This document shows, one piece after another, positions 25,919 through 33,810 of a DNA stretch of 64,000 bases. A program made the translations under genes and the position numbers. The notes under the pieces were generated by a model. The model did not search any database and was not told where the DNA came from. It saw only the letters and a list, made by a program, of their open reading frames with translations. Every line of letters begins with the position of its first letter. The first letter of the stretch is position 1. Source of the stretch: an uncultured Marinobacter sp. (lineage in GTDB: Bacteria; Pseudomonadota; Gammaproteobacteria; Pseudomonadales; Oleiphilaceae); assembly GCF_947488835.1 (NCBI RefSeq), contig NZ_CANLBK010000001.1, positions 310,001 through 374,000 on the forward strand, written 5' to 3'.

Positions 25919-26188
25919 TTACTCCCCGTATTCTTTTAGCAGCTGATGGGTACGAGCCTCGGAAATGCGGTTCGCGATTCGGTGTTGCTCGTGTTCATCA
26001 CGCAGCGTTTTCGACAATGTGATGGTGGTGCTGACGAGAAACAGAGCGCTGATCGCCATGTAACCTTTTATCACTATATCAACGGGCGCAAGCACCACGC
26101 CCGCAGCGGCGGCAAACAGTGCAATCGCGAATGAAACCTTCACAAAAAATACCCAGGAGTTTGAGTTGCTCTTCAGTTCGCTATCCAT
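25919..26188 (-). CDS. YiaA/YiaB family inner-membrane protein
   Basis: An 89-residue protein with two membrane helices (about 12-32 and 36-56). WVFFVKVSFAIALFAAAAGV and GYMAISALFLVSTTITLSKTLRDEHE are typical of YiaA/YiaB domains. It is the first gene of a two-gene leftward unit with the PspA-like gene and is likely to act with it at the membrane. No biochemical function is known for the family. Confidence 0.87.
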   Translation of the reverse strand: MDSELKSNSNSWVFFVKVSFAIALFAAAAGVVLAPVDIVIKGYMAISALFLVSTTITLSKTLRDEHEQHRIANRISEARTHQLLKEYGE

Positions 26189-26289
26189 GATGTTTTCCTC
26201 GTTGGCTTTGTTGTTGGGACAGCCGAACTTTGCGCTATCACTGGATACGTCGCGAGTGAATCCCCAAAGGTATTGCTACCGTATCTATC

Positions 26290-26310
26290 AGGTATCGAAT
26301 AGTGATACCT
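26290..26310. promoter_or_regulatory. Palindromic operator candidate in the yiaA/XRE divergent region
   Basis: AGGTATC (26290-26296) and GATACCT (26304-26310) form a perfect 7-bp inverted repeat with a 7-bp spacer, 31 bp upstream of the XRE gene. Further half-sites lie in the same 150-bp region: AAAGGTAT at 26266, GTATC at 26281, and TATC/GATA around 26236-26247. A cluster like this suggests cooperative binding by the adjacent regulator. Inference from symmetry and position only. Confidence 0.55.
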
Positions 26311-26341
26311 TTTCGAGTGGGAACCTAATGGGAGGTGAATC

Positions 26342-27106
26342 ATGGCGCAAACCAGTGCCATTGTTGGTGAGCTTAAACGGCAGCTACGGTCTCATGGCTT
26401 GACCTATCAAGACGTTGCTGAGGCTCTGGATCTCTCGGAGGCGAGTGTTAAGCGTTTGTTTTCTGAGAAGCAGTTTTCGCTCAAGCGTCTTGATCAAATT
26501 TGCGCACTGATGGGGATGGAGATCAGTGATGTTGTTCGCAAGCTGTCGCCAGAGCTTGAAGTCGAGCAACTGAGCCAGGAACAAGAGCGGGAACTGGTGT
26601 CGGATGTACGACTGTTACTGGTGGCAGTCTGCGCCATGAACCGTTGGCAGTTTCAGGAGATCCATCAGGTTTACGATGTGCCTGAAACCGATTTGATTGG
26701 TTATCTCGCCAAGCTGGATCGTATGGGGGTACTGGAGTTGCTACCCGGTAACCGGTTCAAGTTGTTGGTCAGCCACGATTTCGCCTGGCAGCCAGGCGGG
26801 CCGATACAGCGCTTTTTCGAAGCGGAAGTGCAGCAGGATTTTTTGAAATGCCGGTTTAATCACCCCGGTGAGTTGAGGCTGTTTGCGAGTGGCATGCTGT
26901 CTGCTCAGTCCAACGAGGTGGTTCAGCAGAAGCTCAAACGGTTAGCTCTGGAGTTTAGGCACTGTCATGAGGAAGATCTTGCGCTGCCCTTGGAGCATCG
27001 TTTCGGGGTGAGCCTGTTGATGGCCATGCGCCCATGGGAGATTGAGGCGTTTGACAGTTTCCGGCGCCCCGAGGCGCGTAAGGACTACCCACCGTTTGGC
27101 CGTTGA
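26342..27106 (+). CDS. XRE-type helix-turn-helix regulator
   Basis: A 254-residue regulator. An N-terminal Cro/C1-type HTH (about 8-62: LRSHGLTYQDVAEALDLSEASVKRLFSEKQFSLKRLDQICALMGME) is followed by a C-terminal region of about 180 residues with no sensor domain that I recognise. That region includes a possible winged-helix-like stretch around 100-135. GGGAGG precedes the ATG. It is divergent from the YiaA/PspA-like pair across a palindrome-rich region and is the natural candidate to control that pair and itself. Confidence 0.85.
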   Translation: MAQTSAIVGELKRQLRSHGLTYQDVAEALDLSEASVKRLFSEKQFSLKRLDQICALMGMEISDVVRKLSPELEVEQLSQEQERELVSDVRLLLVAVCAMNRWQFQEIHQVYDVPETDLIGYLAKLDRMGVLELLPGNRFKLLVSHDFAWQPGGPIQRFFEAEVQQDFLKCRFNHPGELRLFASGMLSAQSNEVVQQKLKRLALEFRHCHEEDLALPLEHRFGVSLLMAMRPWEIEAFDSFRRPEARKDYPPFGR

Positions 27107-27151
27107 GGCCAGAGTGGGTAAATGCGTTAGCGTGGTCGGGACGTGCGCGCT

Positions 27152-27958
27152 CTATCCCGCTTTCGCCTGTTCCCGATACAAGGCCGCACCCAGGGCAGAA
27201 AAATAGTCTTGAAATGCGTCGTTGATACGCTGGCGATGCACGTGATTTGGATAAAGGCCTGCACTAGCTTCATCGGAGTAAACAGTACCGCGCACCAGGA
27301 AAGAATTGTTGGGAGTGCTGTCTTCGATGAACGCCTCAAAAGCCCGGGCGCAAAGCTCTTCTGGCTTTGCGTAGTACAGCACCCTTAGTTGCTTGTCGGC
27401 TTCCTTGGATGCCTGAAACAGGGGGCTAGGTGCTGTTCCGTCTTCAGTCAGCAGAATTGTTTTAAGACAGGTGCAGAGCAGGCTGTTTAGCGGGTGTTCT
27501 TTCTGCTTGGCGCTACCGAGCCAGCCGCTGGAGGCAAACGCAAGCTTACCTAAACCCTGAAAGGCTCTATTCCCCATGTAATGATCAAACGCATGGAACC
27601 ACTCATGCGCCAGGCTGCCGGCGCCGGCGTTCTTTGCGAGTGCCAGCTGACGGGTTGCTGGAATGTAGTGGGCGGATACCCCAGGCCGACCACCAATACC
27701 GTATTGCATGCCAAGAGATCCACGAAGTGATATCAGGCTCTCGGGCCCCTGCAGAATTTTCATAAGATCACACAGAGCCCGGTAAAACCGATCAGCAGCT
27801 CGATCCCGCTCTGCGGGTGTCACCCAGCGACCGACCTCTATGCTTCGGAAATCGAACCGGCGTCGAACCGTAACAAAGGAAATGGGGTGAGACATCGTCA
27901 TGAGGTTCCTCCACGCTTGAGCGAGCGACTTATGGTCGCCAAGAACTGTGACGGGCAT
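27152..27958 (-). CDS. CLCA_X / LPD1-like zincin-type protein with SOS box
   Basis: A 268-residue protein from ATG 27958 (TAGGTG just upstream). The motif FDFRSIEVGRWVTPAERDRAADRFYRAL and GIGGRPGVSAHYIPATRQLALAKNAGAGSLAHEWFHAFDH match the CLCA_X/LPD1-type domain, which is also found inside large polyvalent proteins of mobile elements. HEWFH (118-122) is an HExxH zincin motif, so a metalloprotease-like activity is possible but unproven. The open frame extends further to 28018, but that would place a LexA-type box inside the coding region; the box at 27973-27988 supports the shorter start and SOS regulation. Confidence 0.78.
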   Translation of the reverse strand: MPVTVLGDHKSLAQAWRNLMTMSHPISFVTVRRRFDFRSIEVGRWVTPAERDRAADRFYRALCDLMKILQGPESLISLRGSLGMQYGIGGRPGVSAHYIPATRQLALAKNAGAGSLAHEWFHAFDHYMGNRAFQGLGKLAFASSGWLGSAKQKEHPLNSLLCTCLKTILLTEDGTAPSPLFQASKEADKQLRVLYYAKPEELCARAFEAFIEDSTPNNSFLVRGTVYSDEASAGLYPNHVHRQRINDAFQDYFSALGAALYREQAKAG

Positions 27959-28340
27959 ATTACACCTAATTACTGTTTTTATATACAGTGCTCTGGTTTG
28001 GTTTCTCCATTGGGTCAATTCTGAAAATGAAAATCCCTGTAAATTTTAGAGAGAGTGGGCGTAATGATCGAAAACCTTAAAACCGATCTAATAGTGCGTG
28101 TCCCCGCCATCCCGCTCGAGGTCAGTTAAGGCAGGTTGAAAGAAGCAAGTTTATAAAAAACAACCAGTTAAATAACAAACTTTTACAGAGTCTCCCTTTT
28201 CCCTCGAGTTAATCTGGCGCATGATCGTGCTCATAATCACGCCATATGAATCATGCGGCATCGGATCCCCGAGGCCTCAGTCAGTATCTTGGCTGAAATA
28301 TAACCTTCACGTGAAAACACGAGCAAAGAGGAGTGGAAGA
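27959..28340. other. AT-rich intergenic region with a LexA box
   Basis: About 380 bp without a convincing gene. It holds the SOS box of the zincin-like gene at its left end and the RBS of the lipoprotein gene at its right end. The centre is A/T-rich and I see no other structure or small ORF with a good RBS. Confidence 0.6.
27971..27990 (-). promoter_or_regulatory. LexA (SOS) box
   Basis: The sequence TACTGTTTTTATATACAGTG matches the gammaproteobacterial LexA consensus CTGT-N8-ACAG exactly, with the expected AT-rich spacer. It starts 13 bp upstream of the ATG at 27958 and overlaps an AT-rich TATATA on the minus strand that could be the -10 element. A LexA repressor there would block transcription of the zincin-like gene until DNA damage. 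Confidence 0.75.
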
Positions 28341-29348
28341 GTGAGAACGGTTTTTTTACTTTCAATGTGTTTTTTGCTGGCTGGTTGCGCGAGCACGAAA
28401 TCAATTTTGGGGGTTCACCCAGGCGTTGTTGAAAATGAGGATGGAGCAACAAAAATATATGACTTGGAGAATATCGCTTTCCTGAATCACAGCGATTCTT
28501 TTTGGCATCAGCTTTATTTGATTAAAGACGGCGACTCAGAATTTCGGCCCGATATTTTGGCCGATGTTTTTATGGACGTATCAGTTGATGAAAAGCGATG
28601 GGTAAATATCAATGAATTTGAAGCAGTAAGAGCAAGAAGCGCTATAATCGAGGATCTTAAAGAAAAACATAAATCCCGAGAGTCATTGTTAGATAATGCC
28701 GTATTCGTTATCGAGGGATTCGCAGAGTTCAGTGATTACGATTTCGAAAGCGAGAGTTATAGCCTTGAAGAAGTTCGCGTCCCAAACACCGATACGCTTA
28801 CTTATTCAACCTACCGTGATAATGATGGGTCCTTGCGTCGGTATAGAACGTTTTTCCAGGGCGCGTCGACGCCACCCATAATTGAACCGGTAAGGGATAT
28901 GGTTCTCTTGAACCATACGACCTATCGGTCTTCTGACAGGTTTCTTTCAAAGCTATCAGTAAATGCCTCCGGGGTTGCCTATAAATTTCCACCGAATGAA
29001 GCCGAGCAGTTAAAGAGCTTTTTCTCCGATGATGGCCTTAAGGTTAGTATCGTTTCGGAGCTTGTTAGTTATTCCGATTACGCGATTCAGAAGAAAGACT
29101 ATGTAGTGTTTGAGCATAATGTGCTTTGCTATATATTTCACAACGATCAGCGTTTGCAAACGAAATACTACGAGAACAGCGATATAAATAACCGCAGCAG
29201 AGAAATCTGCAAGAAGGAAGTTGACAGGCTGCTCAGTGGCGAGCCGCTTGAGGAAGCGAACATCCGTCCTTCGTTTTCTGTGTTCCCCGAAGGGGCAATC
29301 ACCGATCGGGGGGAGCGTGTGCGCTCTAATCTTGATAAATACTTTTGA
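28341..29348 (+). CDS. Putative lipoprotein of unknown function
   Basis: A 335-residue protein from GTG 28341 (GAGGAG region at 28328-28333). The N-terminus MRTVFLLSMCFLLAGC is a lipoprotein signal with Cys16 as the lipidated residue. The body is acidic, with repeated aromatic residues (FSDYDFESESYSLEEV, DYVVFEHNVLCYIFHNDQ), and I recognise no domain. Codon use and base composition are markedly more A/T-rich than in the neighbouring genes, suggesting transfer from elsewhere. The open frame continues upstream to 28221 but without a signal sequence at that start. It ends in front of the G/C-run hairpin at 29378. Confidence 0.65.
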   Translation: MRTVFLLSMCFLLAGCASTKSILGVHPGVVENEDGATKIYDLENIAFLNHSDSFWHQLYLIKDGDSEFRPDILADVFMDVSVDEKRWVNINEFEAVRARSAIIEDLKEKHKSRESLLDNAVFVIEGFAEFSDYDFESESYSLEEVRVPNTDTLTYSTYRDNDGSLRRYRTFFQGASTPPIIEPVRDMVLLNHTTYRSSDRFLSKLSVNASGVAYKFPPNEAEQLKSFFSDDGLKVSIVSELVSYSDYAIQKKDYVVFEHNVLCYIFHNDQRLQTKYYENSDINNRSREICKKEVDRLLSGEPLEEANIRPSFSVFPEGAITDRGERVRSNLDKYF

Positions 29349-29377
29349 GGCGACCAGCTCTTTAGGTTGCCCGGTAA

Positions 29378-29400
29378 CCCCCCCACTAAAAGTGGGGGGG
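29378..29400. terminator. C-run/G-run hairpin between convergent genes
   Basis: Arms CCCCCCCAC (29378-29386) and GTGGGGGGG (29392-29400) pair over 9 bp around loop TAAAA. Flanking GGTAA and TACACC extend it with a bulge. No U-tract; likely bidirectional between the lipoprotein gene and tctA. It is similar to the hairpin at 41770-41803. Confidence 0.55.
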
Positions 29401-29443
29401 TACACCTACACAAACCCCACGTGGTTCAGAGTGGGCCTGCTTA

Positions 29444-30946
29444 TTAATTGAAGGACAACCTGCTTTTCGTTCGGCTTGAGGCAATACCGTTAGCCACAAT
29501 CATTCCCCAGATCAAGGCAGCAGCAACCGCTAGCGTTATTGCAATCGGCCGATCAACGAAAGCTGTTAGGTCCCCGTTGGCCTTAATGATTGAGCGCATG
29601 AAGTTACTCTCAATGATTGGGCCAAGGATCACGGCCAGTATTAAGGGCCCGACCGGGAAATCATTTTCTGCCATTACATAACCAAGTAGTCCGAAGGCCA
29701 GCATAATCCAAACGTCGAACATCGTGTTGTTCGCAGCGAAAGCGCCCACCATGCAGAATATGAGAATCAGGGGGAAGAGCACTCCGGAGGGTATTGAGAG
29801 TATGTGTCGCGCCCCTTTGATAGCCAGGAATCCAAGGGGAAGCAAGAGCAAATTGGCGATAATAAAAACCAGCAGAATCGCGTTAACCAGCGGGGCTTCA
29901 CTAACAAAAACATCTGGCCCTGGTGTAATGCCTTTCGTCATTAAAACGCCGATGATGATCGCGGTGATAGCGTCACCGGGGATGCCGAATACCAATGCAG
30001 GGATATACGCCCCGGATAGTGATGCGTTGTTGGCTGAGCTTGCAGAGATCAGCCCTTCCGGGTGGCCCGTGCCGAATTTCTCTGGCGAACGCGAAAACTT
30101 GCGGGCGATGGCATAGCTAATCCACGAGGCGATATCTGCACCTGCGCCAGGAAGTGCACCTATCAAGGTTCCTAGCACGCCGCCCCGTGCTACGCCGAAC
30201 TTATATTTCCAAAGTAGGGGGCCGACACCGGCGAAGGGCTTTTTGACCCGTGTTTGCACCTCTTGTTGCGGGTTATGACTTTCGGGCATGCGGCGAATGA
30301 GCTCTGAGATCGCGAACAAGCCGATCAGCACTGGCAAAATGGAGATGCCAGCAAGCAGGTCATAACTACCCATGGTGAAGCGAGCTTGGCCAGAGACGCT
30401 GTCCATGCCAACCATTGAGATAGCTAAGCCGGCAAGCATCGAAATCACGCCTTTGAGCCGGTCCCCGCCTGAAACCAAAATAGCGCAGGATAACCCCAGC
30501 AGTGCGAGCCAGAAGTACTCATCGCTTGTAAACTTGATTGCAAAATCAGCAATAAGTGGTGCAAGCATCGCCAGGCATACTACGCCAATGATGCCGCCAA
30601 GCATTGAGCAAACAATGTTGAGGCCAAGCGCGACACCAATCTTGCCTTGCTTGCCCATGAGGTAGGCTTCATCGGTGTATACCGCAGATGCCGGTGTGCC
30701 GGGCATGCGCAGCAGGGCGCCGGGCAGATCGCCAGCGACGATAGCCATGGCTGTCGCTGAAACAATTGCTGCAATTGCAGGTAGCGGTTCCATAAAAAAA
30801 GTGACCGGCACTAATAGCGCTGTTGCCATTGTCGCCGTAAGCCCAGGAATCGCACCCATAAATAATCCGAAAACGGATGCTGAAATAACGATAAGCATCA
30901 CATCCCAGGTGAACACGAGCGTAGTCGCTGCCAGAAAGCTATCCAT
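29444..30946 (-). CDS. tctA: Tripartite tricarboxylate transporter, large permease TctA
   Basis: A 500-residue polytopic permease (about twelve helices). The TctA signature region GALPGAGADIASWISYAIARKFSRSPEKFGTGHPEG (about 260-295) is intact, as is the N-terminal G-x-x-x-G-A-I-P-G-L-T-A repeat (about 29-40). With TctB and TctC it imports carboxylates using a cation gradient. It overlaps tctB by one base (TAATG) in the leftward tctCBA unit. The true substrate is unknown; the divergent SDR/ALDH/RraA genes suggest a sugar-acid or related hydroxy acid. Confidence 0.93.
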   Translation of the reverse strand: MDSFLAATTLVFTWDVMLIVISASVFGLFMGAIPGLTATMATALLVPVTFFMEPLPAIAAIVSATAMAIVAGDLPGALLRMPGTPASAVYTDEAYLMGKQGKIGVALGLNIVCSMLGGIIGVVCLAMLAPLIADFAIKFTSDEYFWLALLGLSCAILVSGGDRLKGVISMLAGLAISMVGMDSVSGQARFTMGSYDLLAGISILPVLIGLFAISELIRRMPESHNPQQEVQTRVKKPFAGVGPLLWKYKFGVARGGVLGTLIGALPGAGADIASWISYAIARKFSRSPEKFGTGHPEGLISASSANNASLSGAYIPALVFGIPGDAITAIIIGVLMTKGITPGPDVFVSEAPLVNAILLVFIIANLLLLPLGFLAIKGARHILSIPSGVLFPLILIFCMVGAFAANNTMFDVWIMLAFGLLGYVMAENDFPVGPLILAVILGPIIESNFMRSIIKANGDLTAFVDRPIAITLAVAAALIWGMIVANGIASSRTKSRLSFN

Positions 30947-31416
30947 TAGTAGACCACCTTTTCCAGAATACCTAGTTCGAGCGGCACCTGGAGAAGGCGG
31001 CCGAAAACAACCCAGATGACAGCCGTTGAAGCTACTGCTGTGCAGGCCGCTAGCGTCCAGTTTTGACGATAAAAGCCATACAGTAGAAGGCTCAACAGAA
31101 CAGTAGAGACAATAGGAAATCCAACAACCGGAACCAGCAATATGTACGCGACGATTGCTGCGATAATTGCCAGCAAGGTCAGGTAGAAGCGTTTGATCGG
31201 GACGTCGTTAACCCAGACCATCAGGGGGGCGCTGCTGCTCAATCCCCTCAGGGTCAAAAGTCCTCCAAACGCGATCAAAAGCCCTCCAATAACGATGGGG
31301 AAGGTTCCCGCCCCATAATCCTGCTGCGGTAGGTTTGCCAGCCCTCTGGAGTTGGTTATTACCAAAACCCCGAATGTTACTGTCACCAGCCCTGTGATCT
31401 TGTCATTACTGCGCAT
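30946..31416 (-). CDS. tctB: Tripartite tricarboxylate transporter, small permease TctB
   Basis: A 156-residue protein with about four membrane helices and the DUF1468/TctB pattern (RSNDKITGLVTVTFGVLVI...YGAGTFPIVIGGLLIAFGGLL). It is expected to assemble with TctA. The start at 31416 is 26 bp after the tctC stop and the stop overlaps the tctA ATG. Confidence 0.9.
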   Translation of the reverse strand: MRSNDKITGLVTVTFGVLVITNSRGLANLPQQDYGAGTFPIVIGGLLIAFGGLLTLRGLSSSAPLMVWVNDVPIKRFYLTLLAIIAAIVAYILLVPVVGFPIVSTVLLSLLLYGFYRQNWTLAACTAVASTAVIWVVFGRLLQVPLELGILEKVVY

Positions 31417-31442
31417 ATGGCTGTCCTCTGGGTGGTGTCGGC

Positions 31443-32411
31443 TTAGTTGGCCAGGCCAAGCTTTTCAATTGTTACGGCATTCTTTTCGTCTTGTTCCTTC
31501 ATGTAGGCTTTGAACCCTGCAGCGTCAGCCCATACCGCGCCAAATCCACGCCCCGCCATAAATGTCTGAAATGACTCAGAGTTGAACACCTTCTTTGCTG
31601 CTACAGCCAAGCGCTTCGTGACATCTTCAGGCAGGTTTGCCGGGCCAACCAAGCCGCGCCATGAACCTTGAGTCCACTCGTCGCCAGTCACCTCTTTGGC
31701 AGAGGGCACATCGGGAAATCTCTCCAGGCGGTCGTTCGACAGCACGGCCAGTGTGCGAGTGCGGCCAGACTTGTTCATCGGCTCGGTTTCCGGGAGAGAG
31801 TTGAAAACAATATGCACGCCGTTAGCTGCCAGTTCCTGTAACCCCGGAGCAGCGCCTTCGCTTGGAACCAGGTTGATCGTCTGGGGATCGATGCCCTGCT
31901 GGTCGATAAAGCCCGCAAATGACAAGTGGTAAGCGGCACCTGGAGCTGAGCCTGAAACAGTGAATGTGTTCGGGTTGTTTTTTAGGTCGCTCAATGCGTC
32001 GCCCAGGTTTTTCCAGGGCGAATCGGCATTAACGGTAAATGTTGCGTAATCAACGTTGAGTAGTGAGATTGGTGTGAAGTCTGTGTACGAAATGTCTGCC
32101 GTGCCAATGTGCTTGTACGTTGCAATTTCAGCGGTGCCGAGCCCCAGGGTGTAACCGTCTGGCCTTGCCATTTTCATGGTCATGTGCCCAATCACGCCCG
32201 CTCCACCTGTTTTGTTTACAACGTTTACAGGTTGTCCAAGCTCTTCTTGTAGCCCCATTGCTAATTGTCGACCAACAGCGTCTGATCCGCCTCCAGCAGA
32301 CCAGGGAACAATCAGCGTAATCGGCTTTACGGGATACGGGGTGGCAGCGAACGCGGTGCTTGCTGCGAGAGTGAGTGCGGTGGCGTATAGAATTTTGGAT
32401 AGCGTGCTCAT
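31443..32411 (-). CDS. tctC: Tripartite tricarboxylate transporter, Bug-family binding protein TctC
   Basis: A 322-residue periplasmic binding protein. ATG 32411 has GAGG eight bases before it; a longer frame to 32504 lacks a signal peptide. A signal peptide (MSTLSKILYATALTLAASTAFAA) is followed by the Bug/TctC hallmark YPVKPITLIVPWSAGGGSDAVGR. It is the first gene of the tctCBA operon and captures a carboxylate for TctAB. It is divergent from the SDR-ALDH-RraA operon across a 530-bp gap. Confidence 0.94.
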   Translation of the reverse strand: MSTLSKILYATALTLAASTAFAATPYPVKPITLIVPWSAGGGSDAVGRQLAMGLQEELGQPVNVVNKTGGAGVIGHMTMKMARPDGYTLGLGTAEIATYKHIGTADISYTDFTPISLLNVDYATFTVNADSPWKNLGDALSDLKNNPNTFTVSGSAPGAAYHLSFAGFIDQQGIDPQTINLVPSEGAAPGLQELAANGVHIVFNSLPETEPMNKSGRTRTLAVLSNDRLERFPDVPSAKEVTGDEWTQGSWRGLVGPANLPEDVTKRLAVAAKKVFNSESFQTFMAGRGFGAVWADAAGFKAYMKEQDEKNAVTIEKLGLAN

Positions 32412-32943
32412 TACAAACCTCATTATTTTTAGATGGTTTAATGATTGGCGGGGTGCGTGCACGACAAAAAGAGTATGTGTGCTGCTGTGCCCATTTGAAG
32501 CCAATGGCAGACAGGAGCTCCCAGGAGTCCGTTTGCTTGAGAGAGTATCATTGTGAGGTAAAAAATTTGCAAGTATTTACAACAATTATTTCTAAGCAGA
32601 CATTTTTTACGGTTTTTCGGGTGCTTTAGCCCACATCTGTGGGCGAGCGGGCACCTCTTCGGGGAGGTTTGTGGCCTATGTGATATCCGTTAGGCATATA
32701 TAACTGATTGTTTTTATGAGTAATATTTTATTTTTCTTGAATGAGATGTTGCCATGTATTGATCTAGAGGAGCGCCCCAATGCTATCCGCTGACTGGATA
32801 ATGTAACAACGAACAAGTTGTAAAAATTTGTTTGATTGGCGTTGGAGTCTCGGCTATATTGAGAGCGTCTGGCAGTTGCAATGGGGTATCGCTAACCCCG
32901 TTCGCACCACCTAAAGCTTATTCAAGAGACTCAAGGAACTGAC
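32412..32943. other. Divergent regulatory region between tctC and the SDR gene
   Basis: A 532-bp gap without a convincing gene. It holds a nested stem-loop (GGTGC at 32620-32624 with GCACC at 32651-32655, enclosing GCCCAC/GTGGGC at 32629-32634 and 32639-32644) and a CCTC-TTCG-GGGAGG hairpin just after it. There is also an inverted repeat ACAAC-N6-GTTGT (32806-32821) that would suit a GntR/FCD operator, and a GGGGT/ACCCC pair at 32883-32899 near the SDR start. Promoters for both directions must lie here. The functional reading is inference. Confidence 0.5.
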
Positions 32944-33720
32944 ATGTTTAATGATCTGAAAAATAAAAAAATTCTGGTTACTGGTTCAACCAAAGGAATT
33001 GGGCTTGCGGCGGCATTGGAATTTGCCAAGCAAGGCGCAGCTGTGGGAATTAACAGCCACGTTGTGGACGCTGCAGCAGAGGAGGCAATTGCACAATTTG
33101 AAGCTATCGGTGCCAACTTCGCCTATTTTCAGCACGACCTGAGCCGTAGCGAAGAGTGCGCGGCACTTATTAATGAGTTTGTCGAAAAATTCGGTGGGTT
33201 GGATGTATTGGTTAACAATGCGGGCGGCCTGGGTGTAAGAGAGCGCCTTGAAAACCTGGATGACGCGGCTTACGACCTGGTTTTTGATCTGAACATTCGT
33301 TCTGTTGTCATGACTACAAAATACGCAGTGCCCCACCTTAAAGAGTCTGCGGCCAAAACTGGCACCACAGCGGCTGTTATCAGCACAGGCTCCATAGCTG
33401 GGCGTGAGGGTGGCGGTCCTGGCGCGAGCCTCTATGGCGGTTCCAAAGCAGTTATTCACAACTTACACCGAACCTGGGTAAAGGAACTGACTGCCAGCAA
33501 TATTAGGTTCAACGTTGTGGCGCCGGGCACAATCGATACCGCTTTTCACGATGACAAAAGCCCTGAACTGAAAGAAAAAATCCGCAATTCAATCCCCATG
33601 GGCCGCTTCGGTACATCGGAGGAGTGCGCTCCCGCCTACCTGTTCCTGGCCTCACACCAGGCAAGTGGATACATCACCGGGCAGGTAATTGACGTTAACG
33701 GAGGCCAGATGTGCCCTTAA
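32944..33720 (+). CDS. SDR family NAD(P)-dependent oxidoreductase
   Basis: A 258-residue short-chain dehydrogenase/reductase. Cofactor motif TGSTKGIG at 13-20, structural NNAG at 91-94, and catalytic Ser150, Tyr164, Lys168 (YGGSK). An R or K after the second strand is not evident, so NAD is plausible. It is the first gene of a rightward set with an aldehyde dehydrogenase and an RraA-like protein, divergent from tctCBA. It probably oxidises a hydroxy group in the imported acid or its product. The exact substrate is unknown. Confidence 0.9.
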   Translation: MFNDLKNKKILVTGSTKGIGLAAALEFAKQGAAVGINSHVVDAAAEEAIAQFEAIGANFAYFQHDLSRSEECAALINEFVEKFGGLDVLVNNAGGLGVRERLENLDDAAYDLVFDLNIRSVVMTTKYAVPHLKESAAKTGTTAAVISTGSIAGREGGGPGASLYGGSKAVIHNLHRTWVKELTASNIRFNVVAPGTIDTAFHDDKSPELKEKIRNSIPMGRFGTSEECAPAYLFLASHQASGYITGQVIDVNGGQMCP

Positions 33721-33754
33721 CGGCGCTCATCCGGTAGCAGCTTCGCATGTTATA

Positions 33755-33779
33755 GCGCCCTGTTAACTCAGCGGGGCGC
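33755..33779 (+). other. Intercistronic hairpin between SDR and ALDH genes
   Basis: GCGCCC (33755-33760) pairs with GGGCGC (33774-33779) around a 13-base loop, 35 bp past the SDR stop and 31 bp before the ALDH start. It could trim expression of the downstream genes or protect the upstream message. There is no U-tract. Confidence 0.4.
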
Positions 33780-33810
33780 CCACTTCATATCTATCTCAGG
33801 GTATTCTTTT

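Noticed and set aside
28019..28340. Upstream extension of the lipoprotein frame (to 28221)
   Set aside because: The GTG at 28341 starts a proper lipoprotein signal with a good RBS; the extension has no signal peptide and no match.
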